Assembly (NCBI GenBank): GCA_963804375.1
Contig: CAWDQE010000019.1
Span: 186,001 to 250,000 of the forward strand
Direction: 5' to 3'
Length of the DNA stretch: 64,000 bases
Origin: JANXQG01 sp963804375
GTDB taxonomy: Bacteria > Planctomycetota > Planctomycetia > Pirellulales > Thermoguttaceae
Positions 28,601 to 36,614 of the stretch are shown piece after piece (positions within the stretch are counted from its first letter, which is position 1; each line of letters starts with the position of its first letter). The position numbers and the translations under genes were made by a program. The notes beneath the pieces are model-generated. The model searched no databases and was not told the origin of the DNA. It saw nothing but the letters and a program-made list of their open reading frames with translations.

Positions 28601-31600
28601 TGGCGCTTTGCAGGTAGACCGTGCCGCTGCCGCTCATGACGATGCCGGTGGTGCCCGCAATACCCACCGTGCCGCCGCTGGCGTTGCTCAACGCATAATT
28701 GACGGCGTTGTTGGTAAAGGTGACTGAATTGGGCTGAACGCCGCCAGCCTGGATCACAACGTTCAAGCCGGTAATCGTGAGACCCGTGATGGGGTTCGTG
28801 TCCGAGAAGGTGACGTTGGACCCGTCTTGATAGGCCGCGGCAACCGGCGTTGCGCCATTGGTGTTGGCCCAGTTGGTCGACGTGGTGTCCCAGCTCGCGG
28901 TACCGCCGCTGCCGCTGGCGCCCGTCCAATTGTAGGTCAGAATGGCCACCTGCACGTCGATCTGACCGGGCGGGTTCGTGAACGTGAAGGCCTTGCCCGG
29001 GGGCGTGGTGAACGTCGTGGTCGGGTTGAACCCGCTCAAGGTCCCCTGGTAAGAGAACAGCTCGTACAAACCATTGCCCGCAGAACCGAGACCGCCCAGG
29101 CCGCTGTTGTTCACTAGGTTCAGGTTCAGCCCGTTGGCCGGGAGGTTCAAATTGCCCAGAACGTTGATCAAGCCCGCGTTGCCCGGGCTGGCGGTGCCGC
29201 CGACCGGCGCGCCCAGGTAGGCGGCCAGCGTGGCGCCGGAGGCGAAGGTCAGGTCGTTGTTCAGCGTGAGCGTGCCGATGCCCGTGCCGGTCGCATTTCC
29301 CGTGCCCGAGAGGAGGGTGCTTCCCGGCCCGACCGTAACCGGGCCGTTGACCGTGCCCGTGCCGCGGAGGGTCTGGCCGCTGGCCAAGGTGATTCCGCTG
29401 CCGCCGGCCAGGCCGGTGACGTCCAAGGTCCCCGCGGCATTTACGGTCACAGGCGTGGCGGCGGGGATGTTGTTGCTGCCGGCGTTGGAAAGATAGAGCG
29501 TGCCGCTGTTGACCGTGGTGGCTACGGTGGAGGCGTTGTTGCCCGTCAGCGTCAGCGCCCCGCCGGCGACCTTCAAGGTGCCGCTGCCGCCGACGGTGCC
29601 GGAATACGTGCTGGCCCCCGTGACGCCGAGGAACGTGTTGTTGAGCGTCACGATTCCGGTGCCGCTTCCCGAGTCGGTCAAGGTGGCGAGGGTCTGCGCG
29701 GGGATGGCAAAATTGACCGCGCCGTCGACCGAAAGGTTGGTGGCGCTCGCCAGATTTCCGGCGATGTTGAGCGTCGCGCCGTTTATCACGCTGACGCCGG
29801 TGGAAACCAGCGACCCGGCGGGGCCGATGGTCAGCACGCCGTTGCTGATGGTGGTTGGGCCGGTATAGGTGTTCGCGCCGTTGAGGAACATCGTCCCCGA
29901 GCCGATCTTGGTGACCGCGCCGCCGCCGGAGATGACCCCCGCGAAGGTCGCGTTCGTGTTATCGTTGCCTGAGGTCAGGGCGCCCGTGTCGATCACGCTG
30001 GAACCGGCGACCCCGGTCAGGGAACCGATCGTCTGCGTCGCCCCGAACAGATCCAGCGTCGCGCCCGCGGCCGTAAGGTTCACGGCGGTGCCGCTGGGAA
30101 GGTTGCCCAGGGGACTGGGTTGGTAGGTAGTGCTGTAAAACCGGATCTCGGAAATGCCCGTGTAATAGTCGGTCGCGTTGATCCCGCCGTAGCTGCTGGT
30201 GACGTACATCTCGATATACCGGCCGGTGACCGGCGTGGTGAACGAGTAATCGTTGCCGGTGTAGGAAGTCAGTCCATTGGCCTCGGCGAAAGTAAAATTC
30301 TGGGCCAACGTGCCACCATTCGTCGTATAGGGCCCCTGACTACCCCCGTTGTCGGCCGGCAGGGACGAGAGAACGTACATGCCCGCCGTCTTTACGCTAC
30401 GTTGATAGCAATTGCTGGCAGCTTCGTTGTAGTTCCAGAGGTGGAAACCGCTGAGCGTCTGCACCGACCCCAGGTCAAAGGCGATCCAGGTGGACTGCGT
30501 GTCGTTGCTCAGCCACATGGCGTTTTGGGGAGTATTGCCGCACGTGGACGAGGCCGTGACCGGGTTGTTCGGGGTCATGCCGCTGCCATCGACGGCGTGA
30601 ATTGGAAGTCGGCCATCAGGCGTATAGGAGCTTTGGGCCGCGGCGCTGGTAGGGTCGATGAGGGTCGTCGTCGCGATATTTGTGCCCAGGGCCAGCGTCC
30701 CTGCGCTGATAATCGTTGGTCCGGAGTAACTGGAAGTGCCCTGCAAATACAACTCTCCAGCACCGATCTTGAGCAGTCCGCCGGTGTTGCTGCTGTCGAG
30801 GTTCGTGGCCGGAACCGTGTTGCCGTTGGTATCGATGGCAATCGGGGCGGTGCTGTTCTTAATGTTGGCGGCGATGTCCTGGGTATTGCCTGTCGCGTAC
30901 TGCAGCGAACCGCCGGTAAAGTTCAGCTTGCCGCTGCCCAGCGCGCCATTGGCGAAGTTGAGCACGCCTCCGCTGAGGATGGTCCCGCCGCTGTAAGTGT
31001 TCGCACCATTCGTGAGCGCCAGCGTGCCGGCGCCGACTTTGTTCAAAGTGCCTGCCCCGCTGAGGAGGCCCGAATACACGGTGTTGGCGTTATTGCCGCC
31101 AGCGGTCAGGGTCACGGGGTTGGCGGCGTTGTCTTGCAAGGCCAAGTTGCCGGCGCCCGACAGTGCGCCGGCCGTGAAAGCGTGCGAGGCAACCGAGCTG
31201 TCGAACACCACCGTCCCGCTATTGACGCTCAGCGTGCTGTTCTGGATGGCGCTGCTGTTCAAGAGATCCAACGTCGCGGCGCCGCTCACGCTGGTGAGGC
31301 CCGTGTAGGTGTTCGCACTGGCGAGGACCTGCGTGCCGGTGCCACCCACCGCCAGACTGCCGCCGAGGCCGCTGTCGGAGATGACGCCGCCGAAGATGGA
31401 GACACCCACGGCGTTCACGGCCAACCCGCCGCCGGAGCCCAGATTGATGTTGCCCGTGCCGTTCAGCCCGGTCACGGTCTGCCCGCTGCCGTTGAGGTTC
31501 CAGGTAGCGCCGGAGGAAACCGATAGCGCGGTGGTGCCGGGAAGGCTGGCGTACTGGCCCAGGTAAAGGTTGCTGACCTGCGCCGGAGTCAGGGCGGAGT

Positions 31601-32813
31601 TGAAGATGACCGCATCGTTCAGCGAACCGTTGAGAAAGCCGCCCTGGCCGGTCCCGTAGACGCTGCCGACGCCGCCCCCCCCCTGCTGGGCTCCGAAGGA
31701 GAGCGTCTGGCCCGCCTGCATCAACAAAGGCGTGCCGGGGTTGGTTAGGGAACCCGAGCCCACCTGCTTCCCGTTCACATAGATCACGTAACCGGAGGAG
31801 CTCACCGTGTAGGTGACCATGTTCCAGGTGCCGGTCGGCAGATACGCGGAAGCTCCCGATGCGTTCGCGGCGATGTCAAGCCAGCCGCCGCCCGAGCCGA
31901 TGTCGCCGTGGAGCTCGCCGGTGTTCGTGCCCGTCGGGAAGTACTGCAAGTCGAATGTTGTGTCGCTGCCGTTGCGGGTGCTCACCAGCGCAGGCCCCGG
32001 ACCGCCAGCCGACGTGGGAGGCTGCACGGCGATGTTCACCCATTCCGAGACGGTGTAGGCGTTCAGGTGCAGGGCCGAATTGTAGGGCACGGTGAGGTAC
32101 TGGGTGGAGCCGTTCAGCGAGACCGCCTCCCCGACCTGGCCGACGGTATAGGCCGCCGGGCCGTTCTGGAAGGTGGCATTCAGCCCGTTGCCGCTGGAGT
32201 CGTTGGTGGTGCCCTGGAAGGCATAGTTTGCCGCGACGCCGGTGGGAAAGCCGACCGCGGGGCCCATGCTTACCGTCGTGCCGCTGGAGAACACGGTCGG
32301 CCCGCTGTAGGTGGCGGCGTTTTGCAGGGTGAGCGTGCTGTTGCCGCTGACGGTCAGGCCACCAGTGCCCACGAGTCGCGAGGCGATGGCGGCGTTGTTG
32401 TTGACGGTAATGGGCAGGCTGCCGCCGCCGTTGGCGGCCACGCTGATGCTGCCGCCCGTGATCGTGTAGGGATTGCCATCGCCCGTCGGTGCGAAGGTGA
32501 TGCTGTTGGGGGCAACCGTCCCGCCGATAGTGACAGTGCCCGCCGCGCCGTTGCCCGGGCCTGCACCGAAGAGGGCATCGCTACTGTCCGACCAAGAGGC
32601 GCCGGCCGCTCCGTTCCACCAATTCGTACCGGTGTCCCACGTCCCGGAGCCATCGAGGGGGCCTGACACCCCGAGGCCGCCGTTCCAGGTGATTGAGGCC
32701 GCGGAGGCCGGCGAGTCGAGCGCCGCCACGAGAAAGGCCGCAGCCAGCACGAGAAAGCACCCCGCAAGCAACCCAACACAACGCACGCGCGCACGCAGAA
32801 AAGCCGAACTCAT
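22635..32813 (-). CDS. Giant beta-strand repeat protein with LamG, discoidin-like modules and PEP-CTERM tail (giant 2)
   Basis: This 3392-codon paralogue of giant 1 has a signal peptide (about 1-38), a LamG module (bases about 31570-32240) and many LTKIGAGTLxLxGxNTYxGxT repeats. An F5/8-type-C (discoidin)-like module (TWIAFDLGSVQTLSGFHLWN, bases about 30118-30690) stands where giant 1 carries a different sandwich. It also has an extra LamG module at about 26640-27260, the shared GLVPGQNYDARVYYRA sandwich (about 23190-23800) and PEP-CTERM VPEPGTLVLLGAAG at the end. Codons between about 26831 and 26294 are read in a foreign frame (Arg/Pro-rich), because an extra base near 26831 is compensated by a missing base near 26294. 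AAGGGGAG precedes ATG 32813. Confidence 0.88.
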   Translation of the reverse strand: MSSAFLRARVRCVGLLAGCFLVLAAAFLVAALDSPASAASITWNGGLGVSGPLDGSGTWDTGTNWWNGAAGASWSDSSDALFGAGPGNGAAGTVTIGGTVAPNSITFAPTGDGNPYTITGGSISVAANGGGSLPITVNNNAAIASRLVGTGGLTVSGNSTLTLQNAATYSGPTVFSSGTTVSMGPAVGFPTGVAANYAFQGTTNDSSGNGLNATFQNGPAAYTVGQVGEAVSLNGSTQYLTVPYNSALHLNAYTVSEWVNIAVQPPTSAGGPGPALVSTRNGSDTTFDLQYFPTGTNTGELHGDIGSGGGWLDIAANASGASAYLPTGTWNMVTYTVSSSGYVIYVNGKQVGSGSLTNPGTPLLMQAGQTLSFGAQQGGGGVGSVYGTGQGGFLNGSLNDAVIFNSALTPAQVSNLYLGQYASLPGTTALSVSSGATWNLNGSGQTVTGLNGTGNINLGSGGGLAVNAVGVSIFGGVISDSGLGGSLAVGGTGTQVLASANTYTGLTSVSGAATLDLLNSSAIQNSTLSVNSGTVVFDSSVASHAFTAGALSGAGNLALQDNAANPVTLTAGGNNANTVYSGLLSGAGTLNKVGAGTLALTNGANTYSGGTILSGGVLNFANGALGSGKLNFTGGSLQYATGNTQDIAANIKNSTAPIAIDTNGNTVPATNLDSSNTGGLLKIGAGELYLQGTSSYSGPTIISAGTLALGTNIATTTLIDPTSAAAQSSYTPDGRLPIHAVDGSGMTPNNPVTASSTCGNTPQNAMWLSNDTQSTWIAFDLGSVQTLSGFHLWNYNEAASNCYQRSVKTAGMYVLSSLPADNGGSQGPYTTNGGTLAQNFTFAEANGLTSYTGNDYSFTTPVTGRYIEMYVTSSYGGINATDYYTGISEIRFYSTTYQPSPLGNLPSGTAVNLTAAGATLDLFGATQTIGSLTGVAGSSVIDTGALTSGNDNTNATFAGVISGGGAVTKIGSGTMFLNGANTYTGPTTISNGVLTIGPAGSLVSTGVSVINGATLNIAGNLASATNLSVDGAVNFAIPAQTLATLTDSGSGTGIVTLNNTFLGVTGASTYSGTVGGSGTLKVAGGALTLTGNNASTVATTVNSGTLYLSNAGSNNIPAATPVTVNAAGTLDVTGLAGGSGITLASGQTLRGTGTVNGPVTVGPGSTLLSGTGNATGTGIGTLTLNNDLTFASGATLAAYLGAPVGGTASPGNAGLINVLGNLNLPANGLNLNLVNNSGLGGLGSAGNGLYELFSYQGTLSGFNPTTTFTTPPGKAFTFTNPPGQIDVQVAILTYNWTGASGSGGTASWDTTSTNWANTNGATPVAAAYQDGSNVTFSDTNPITGLTITGLNVVIQAGGVQPNSVTFTNNAVNYALSNASGGTVGIAGTTGIVMSGSGTVYLQSANSFSGPVQVNGGILDISNAAALGVSSGVSVASGAALQLQGGLAVGTFPLALAGGGFVANPAGALNSVSGSNSYAGAVTLTAPATIAAATGSQLTLTGGINNGGNLLTIGGAGTTTITAPGISGAGGLTVNSGATVNLSGTMPSTTNLIDNGTLNLTTAAQTIANFGDSGAGASSLTLNNTVLTVTGAGAFSGSISGGGSLAISNGTLALSGNTSLPNMTVNGTLNITGGLVQALSGFTASNGTATIINLSAGTLQTPAWTPAANTAVVNFNGGTLQANAGGMIFLGLTPSTIINVYAGGAVIDTQGNNIAINQGLSGAANSGVTSATIARPDTTTVFATPPAVTFSGGNGSGASGYATLNAAGNITGVVITNPGSYSSIAPPNMSVNGSSVVLEPNLTPNSAGGLTKNGAGTLTLNGVSTYGGPTVINAGTVQLGFFNLIGSAGAAAYYPLDGSTVDLSGNGNNGTFAGTPNTPTYVSGKFGQAIAFNGSQSVVVPNSPSLQVGNGGSFTVSTWFDLDSAGMASTANGMVGTRFGQDTTFDVKVNGPGQLIHGDVGTGGGWINFNVDMTGLSFGAGQWHMVTYVVTPTGATVFRRRRQAKLHLVGHADLYDRGRRRPDANRAGLPRRIHERRARQRLGLWHRAERRPGAKPLPGPGGPVAGHDRGLDGRRHDARSERRQPDGGLAHRHRARPGWTGDQQRRRQQRHAHARPELDGLEHLQRHDPRRRRQGEPVVVGPGQLQCHAGPGRRQYVHRHRRLRGQHAHPGQLRALCGATVYGTSNSYVVFAPSIGSFTFGGLSGSYNWLLQDSAGSAVALTVGANNQNALYTGSLSDGGAGGSLIKVGTGTQTLAGDSSFMNGNGYSGGTFINGGELSLANSNALPEMPNAGPITFGGGALQYTAASANVDYSPQIHNSTGPIAIDTNGQNVTFASPLDATNTGGFAKIGAGVLTFAASNAYGGTTYLVGGELSLANSGAIPSGGTLTFLGGALQYTASNTVDYSAQIFNSTGPIWIDTNGQNITFASPLDASNVGGLTLTDNTGLGMLVLSASNAYTGTTTVAGGLLRLGNQAGVPDNTALVVSGGTFDLNGYSKSLNIISASPGGLITSQAAGTAVNLNLSAGQGATGAEYVVGTVLSDGAGTLSLAVTSGNGSGLRLTATNAYSGGTTIDNSYVRIGNAFAAGTGAIAISNSGFVELWWDTGSGTLANNFVLSTLGGHQVGGSQAAQKTAIYADGAIQNGGGYGTYTLTGSIDLAANGGIDGYPTNGIVVAGPIFGPGGLFKGFTGEGSGGDLVTLTNTANSYQGGTTISNGVLDFVAGALPFSTTSPNIFFNGGTLQWAVGNTQDVSAGIAPLTGQSAMIDTNGDTVQFASSLSGSGGLTKIGAGTLVLAAANSYVGTTTISGGTLSAANAAAIPSGGAITFGGGVLQYTAASSGNDYSSLNRIVNSGGPIAIDTNGQNVTFNGGLPASNTGGLDKIGAGTLTLNGSNAYAGATTINGGTLSLGSALPAGSTVTFRGGTLQYTASTSSVDYSSVIQNSTGPVAIDTNGQSVTFNSPLVNSNSGGLTKIGAGTLVLASAAANTYGGPTVIQGGTLQLKPSLPPVATPSFTSDATSGIGASPLPYTEALAFNQGANLTINGVTFANANNASGTGNLGSSWAFSQAIANGYPNTAAFNAPTGFLPASGQGTYSLFSAFYYEGSTNNGTVTLTLTGLVPGQNYDARVYYRAFANTVPDNRIADFTFTNGISTQTAVVNEDANATGNYIDYQYTASSAGTASISETNDANMIAGGSWHWYGFSNQLLSAISNLLPTTTSLSIAASSTLDLNGASQQVVSLSDNTPGHGGNVINSNAGSPSVLTLTPAGSTTFSGTIGDNGTGNSPGSIGLLLDGPGTMVLSGTNTYTGGTTVLGGTLLLTNNEALADGTSLAVGSAAGLALFTTPPVSPLAAAATGSTGYPAALSAVPEPGTLVLLGAAGLLAAAAAWRRRRR

Positions 32814-33127
32814 GGCAAGCTCCCCTTAAGAGACCGAAGCGAACAGTTCTCGACACCCGTTCAGGACTGCGGAATCGCAGCCCCGATAAACGCTACACGC
32901 CGTGCATTATATCATGAACCCTGGGGGGCTTGCCATACTTAGGAAGCGCATTTCCATACCAATTTCGGACATTTCATCGGCTTCCCGCCTCACCAATGGT
33001 TTGACAAAAGTGCGAAAAATGGTAAGTTAATGATGGCTTGCAACGGTAGACAAGATTCGGGGTACCCGGTTGCGGGTCGGCGAGCGCCGGCCCACCATCG
33101 ACTTGTCTCGACGTTTTGGGGCGCCTG
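32814..33127. other. Divergent intergenic region, giant gene 2 / AraC gene
   Basis: No coding sequence is seen. It must contain promoters for the minus-strand giant gene and the plus-strand regulator. It is relatively AT-rich around 32905-33035, and a REP-like unit (GGGTCGGCGAGCGCCGGCCC) lies near 33074-33093 immediately before the regulator. Confidence 0.6.
33001..33028 (+). promoter_or_regulatory. Possible sigma-70-type promoter for the AraC gene
   Basis: TTGACA at 33001-33006 matches the -35 consensus exactly. It is followed after 16 bases by TAAGTT (33023-33028), a weak -10 match (3 of 6). It lies about 100 bases upstream of the regulator start in the only AT-rich patch of the gap. The -10 is poor, so this is tentative. 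Confidence 0.35.
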
Positions 33128-34018
33128 ATGCCGATTTTGGACAATGAGTACTTCCGTTACTTGCCCGTCAGCCGGCGGGATAAAGATTGGGGTCTATTCG
33201 TGACCGGCGTGGGGTATTCGCATGTCCCGCCGCACTCCCCCTACCCGCGCAGCGTACACCCCGATTGTTATCAGTTCGTCTGGGAATCGGGCCGAATCCT
33301 GCCGGAGTTTCAAGCGATCTACATCGTCGCGGGCGAGGGCCGCTTCGAGTCCCAGACGGCCGGCGAACGGCGAATTCTGCCCGGCAGCGTGATCCTGCTC
33401 TTTCCTGGCGAGTGGCACCGCTATTGCCCGCTTTGGGAGGTGGGTTGGGAAGAATTGTGGCTCTCGTTCGCTGGCCGGCAGATCGAGGACCTGCTGGCTC
33501 GCGATTTTCTTGGTCCGGCGGAGCCCGTGCTGGCCGCGGGCCTGGACGACGGCGTGTTGCGGGCGTACCTGACGGCCATCGATCGCTGCCGGAGGGAGCC
33601 GATCGGCTTCCACCAGTTGTTGGCCGCCAATGTGATGGAGGTGCTGGCCGCGGCAATTTCGGCCGTGCGCAGCCGCAAGACGGGCCCGCGGGCGGAAAGC
33701 GTGGTCCGCCAAGCCCGCGTGCTTCTGGAGCAGCAAGTCCACAAGCCCATGAAAATGGAGCAGGTGGCCGCCAGTTTCTCGATGAGCGAAAAGCATTTTC
33801 GCCGCATCTTCAAGCAGCAGACCGGGCTATCGCCGTATCAGTATTATCTGCAAGTGAAAATCTACCGTGCCAAGGAGATGCTTCGCGGGACCACGCTCAC
33901 GATCAAGGAAATTGCCTCGTCGCTCTGTTTTGAGACGCCGTTCCACTTCTCCAACGCCTTCAAGCAGCGGACCGGCATGTCGCCCAGCCAGTGGCGGAGC
34001 GGGGGCAGCAAACAATAG
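33128..34018 (+). CDS. AraC-family transcriptional regulator
   Basis: This 296-residue regulator has an N-terminal cupin-like sensing domain (about 30-150; FQAIYIVAGEGRFES, PGSVILLFPGEWHRY) and a C-terminal double helix-turn-helix domain (about 210-290). The latter shows KMEQVAASFSMSEKHFRRIF for the first helix pair and TIKEIASSLCFETPFHFSNA for the second, closed by TGMSPSQWR. Such proteins usually sense a sugar or related ligand and activate neighbouring catabolic genes. The target could be the downstream DUF1592 group or distant genes. ATG 33128 is preferred over the upstream TTG 33116 because GGGG sits 6 bases before it. The TAG stop is formed by the first bases of a repeat element. Confidence 0.88.
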   Translation: MPILDNEYFRYLPVSRRDKDWGLFVTGVGYSHVPPHSPYPRSVHPDCYQFVWESGRILPEFQAIYIVAGEGRFESQTAGERRILPGSVILLFPGEWHRYCPLWEVGWEELWLSFAGRQIEDLLARDFLGPAEPVLAAGLDDGVLRAYLTAIDRCRREPIGFHQLLAANVMEVLAAAISAVRSRKTGPRAESVVRQARVLLEQQVHKPMKMEQVAASFSMSEKHFRRIFKQQTGLSPYQYYLQVKIYRAKEMLRGTTLTIKEIASSLCFETPFHFSNAFKQRTGMSPSQWRSGGSKQ

Positions 34019-34061
34019 GGTGGGACCAGCACAACACCGGTTTGCTTGTCCCACGCGACGG
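34016..34061. repeat. Short REP-like element overlapping the AraC stop codon
   Basis: TAGGGTGGGACC starts at 34016 and is answered by TGTCCCACGCG near 34048-34058, a shortened form of the GTAGGGTGGGACC elements elsewhere in the window. Its first three bases are the stop codon of the regulator. Confidence 0.6.
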
Positions 34062-34129
34062 CGTTGCCGTATAATAAGTTGCACCCGCCAGTTCATAACC
34101 CCGCCTTGAATACCCCAGGAGACGAGACG

Positions 34130-36601
34130 ATGCACTTCCGCTTATGGTCGGCCGCAAGCGTCGTCTCTTGTGTGGGGGTTTGGGCCGTGGTTTTCGCTGC
34201 CGAGCCTGCCAAGCGGCCGGCCGCGGCGCCTCAGCCCTTCGAAACGGCCGTACTGCCGTTCGTGAAGCAGTATTGCCTGGATTGCCATAGCGGGGCCGAT
34301 GCCGAACGAGGTGTCCAGTTGGACAAGTACCGCACGGCCGCGGCCGTGGCAGAGGACCGGGCAACGTGGCGCAAGGTGCAGAGCATGCTCCGCGCCGGCA
34401 AGATGCCGCCCAAGGACAGCCGCCGCCCGAAAGAGGCAGAGATCGGCACGGTCACGGCCTGGCTCGAATCCACACTTGGCCCTCTCCCGGAGGGAAACGG
34501 GAGGATCACCGGCCCCCCCGATCCGGGGCGGGTGACGATCAGGCGACTGAACCGCACCGAATACACGAACACCATCCGCGACCTGCTGGGCGTCGAGTTC
34601 AACGCCGCCGCTGATTTCCCCTCCGACAACGTGGGCTACGGGTTTGACAACATCGGCGACGTGCTCACGCTGCCGCCGCTGCTGATGGAGAAATACCTCA
34701 GCGCAGCCGAGCAGATCGCGGCCAAGGCCATCGTCACGGGCAAGCCGGGCGAGAAACCCGAAGACTACCCGCCGTCGCATCGCCGCATCTTCTTCGTCAC
34801 AGCGGGCAAAAAGGTCTCGCCGGAGGCGGCCGCCCAGCAGATTCTTCGCCGGCTCGCCGCGCGGGCCTACCGCCGCCCGATCGGCGACGAGGAGCTGGCT
34901 CGCCTGCTGAAGCTGGTGACAACCGCGCGTGCCCAAGGCGAGTCGTTCGAGGCGGCCATCCAACTGGCGCTGCAAGCGATCCTGGTCTCGCCGCACTTCC
35001 TCTTCCGCGTGGAACTCGACCCGGAAGCGAACGCCGCCGGGCAGGTCCGCACGCTGAACGAGTATGAATTGGCCTCCCGGCTTTCCTATTTCCTCTGGAG
35101 CAGCATGCCCGACGACGAACTATTCGATTTGGCGGCCCGCGGCAGGCTCCGCACGGACCTCGACCGCCAGGTGCGGCGGATGCTGGGCGACGCGAAGTCC
35201 AAGGCGCTGGTGGAGAACTTCGCCGGACAGTGGCTGCAACTGCGGAACCTCGAGGGGGCCGCGCCCGACAAAGCCCAATTCCCGAGCTTCGACGACGACT
35301 TGCGGCGTGCCATGCGGACCGAGGCGGAGATGTTCTTCGAGGCCATCGTGCGCGAGGACCGCAGCGTGCTGGACTTGCTCGACGCCGACTTCACCTTCGT
35401 CAACGCGCGGCTGGCGCGGCACTACGGGCTGGAAGGCGTCGAGGGCGACCAGTTCCGCCGGGTATCGCTCCCGGCCGGCCAGCCGGCCGCCAGCGTCCGC
35501 GGCGGCGTGCTCGGGCAGGCCGCGATGCTCACGGTGACCTCGAATCCCACGCGGACCTCGCCCGTGAAACGCGGCAAGTGGGTGTTGGAGAACATCCTCG
35601 GCACCCCGCCACCCGATCCGCCCCCGAATGTTCCCATGTTGCGCGACGACGCCAAGGCCGTGGCCACCGGCACGGTGCGGCAACGCATGGAGCAGCACCG
35701 CAAGGACCCCAACTGCGCCGTTTGCCATAAGGAAATGGATGCCTTGGGCTTCGCCCTGGAAAACTTCGACCCCGTGGGCGCCTGGCGGACCAAGGACGGC
35801 AAGTTCCCCATCGACGCCGCAGCCGAGTTGCCCGACGGCCGCTCGTTCCACGGCCCGCGGGAGCTGAAGGCCATTCTCCGCGGCGGCAAGGAGCAGTTCG
35901 CCCGCTGCCTGACGGAGAAGCTGCTGACCTACGCCCTCGGCCGCGGCATGGAACCTTCCGATCGGCCGGCGGTGGATGGCATCGTGCACGCCGCGCAGGC
36001 CGGCGATTACAAGTTCTCGACGTTTGTTTTGAATATCGTCCGCAGCGATCCTTTCCAGAAACGCCGCTGTTGTGGCCGGTCTCTGACCGAGCCACATCGC
36101 CGACCGAAGGTCTCCCAGCGGACGGGGAGACCTCCGGTCGAACATCTCGGCGGGGTCGGGAGACCCGCGCCGAACCAGGAACGATTCGACGGGGTCGGGA
36201 GACCCGCGCCGAACCAGGAACGATTCGGCGGGGTCGGGAGACCCGCGCGAACCCCACGGCTGTTGTGGCCGGTCTCTGACCGAGCCACATCGCCGACCAC
36301 ATCGCCAACCAAAGCTCTCCCAGCGGACGGGGAGACCTTCGGTCGAACATTTCGGCGGGGTCGGGAGACCCGCGCCGAACCAGGAACGATTCGGCGGGGT
36401 CGGGAGACCCGCGCCGAACCCCACGGCTGTTGTGGCCGGTCTCTGACCGAGCCACATCGCCGACCAAAGCTCTCCCAGCGGACGGGGAGACCTTCGGTCG
36501 AACATTTCGGCGGGGTCGGGAGACCCGCGCCGAACCAGGAACGATTCGGCGGGGTCGGGAGACCCGCGCCGAACCAGCAGTCCACAACAGGAATTAATTG
36601 A
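34130..36601 (+). CDS. Planctomycete cytochrome / DUF1592-type secreted protein with repeat-derived C-terminal tail
   Basis: This 823-residue product has a signal peptide and then a planctomycete cytochrome-like region with a haem-type motif (YCLDCHSG). The DUF1587 (LNRTEYTNTIRDLLGVE), DUF1595 (ARAYRRP), DUF1592 (ASRLSYFLWSSMPDDELFD), DUF1588 (TSPVKRGKWVLENILGTPPP, with a second CxxCH in NCAVCHKEMDALGF) and DUF1585 (LTEKLLTYALGRGMEPSD) domains follow. These proteins normally end soon after RSDPFQKRR, here residue 645. The frame then runs through a palindromic repeat array, adding about 178 Arg/Gly/Pro-rich residues before the stop at 36601. AGGAGA 8 bases upstream fixes ATG 34130. It pairs with the DUF1552 gene 13 bases downstream, as is usual for this family. 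The biochemical role is unknown. Confidence 0.88.
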   Translation: MHFRLWSAASVVSCVGVWAVVFAAEPAKRPAAAPQPFETAVLPFVKQYCLDCHSGADAERGVQLDKYRTAAAVAEDRATWRKVQSMLRAGKMPPKDSRRPKEAEIGTVTAWLESTLGPLPEGNGRITGPPDPGRVTIRRLNRTEYTNTIRDLLGVEFNAAADFPSDNVGYGFDNIGDVLTLPPLLMEKYLSAAEQIAAKAIVTGKPGEKPEDYPPSHRRIFFVTAGKKVSPEAAAQQILRRLAARAYRRPIGDEELARLLKLVTTARAQGESFEAAIQLALQAILVSPHFLFRVELDPEANAAGQVRTLNEYELASRLSYFLWSSMPDDELFDLAARGRLRTDLDRQVRRMLGDAKSKALVENFAGQWLQLRNLEGAAPDKAQFPSFDDDLRRAMRTEAEMFFEAIVREDRSVLDLLDADFTFVNARLARHYGLEGVEGDQFRRVSLPAGQPAASVRGGVLGQAAMLTVTSNPTRTSPVKRGKWVLENILGTPPPDPPPNVPMLRDDAKAVATGTVRQRMEQHRKDPNCAVCHKEMDALGFALENFDPVGAWRTKDGKFPIDAAAELPDGRSFHGPRELKAILRGGKEQFARCLTEKLLTYALGRGMEPSDRPAVDGIVHAAQAGDYKFSTFVLNIVRSDPFQKRRCCGRSLTEPHRRPKVSQRTGRPPVEHLGGVGRPAPNQERFDGVGRPAPNQERFGGVGRPARTPRLLWPVSDRATSPTTSPTKALPADGETFGRTFRRGRETRAEPGTIRRGRETRAEPHGCCGRSLTEPHRRPKLSQRTGRPSVEHFGGVGRPAPNQERFGGVGRPAPNQQSTTGIN
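36068..36586 (+). repeat. Composite palindromic repeat array (three units) inside the 3' end of a gene
   Basis: Three tandem units start at 36068, 36261 and 36428. Each opens with a palindrome, GTGGCCGGTC...GACCGAGCCAC. It continues with GGTCTCCC...GGGGAGACC-type arms and ends with one to three copies of TTCGGCGGGGTCGGGAGACC. The same family is present at 48628-48854 and 49991-50140. The whole array is translated in the DUF1592 gene. Confidence 0.88.
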
Positions 36602-36614
36602 TAAGGAGTAAACG

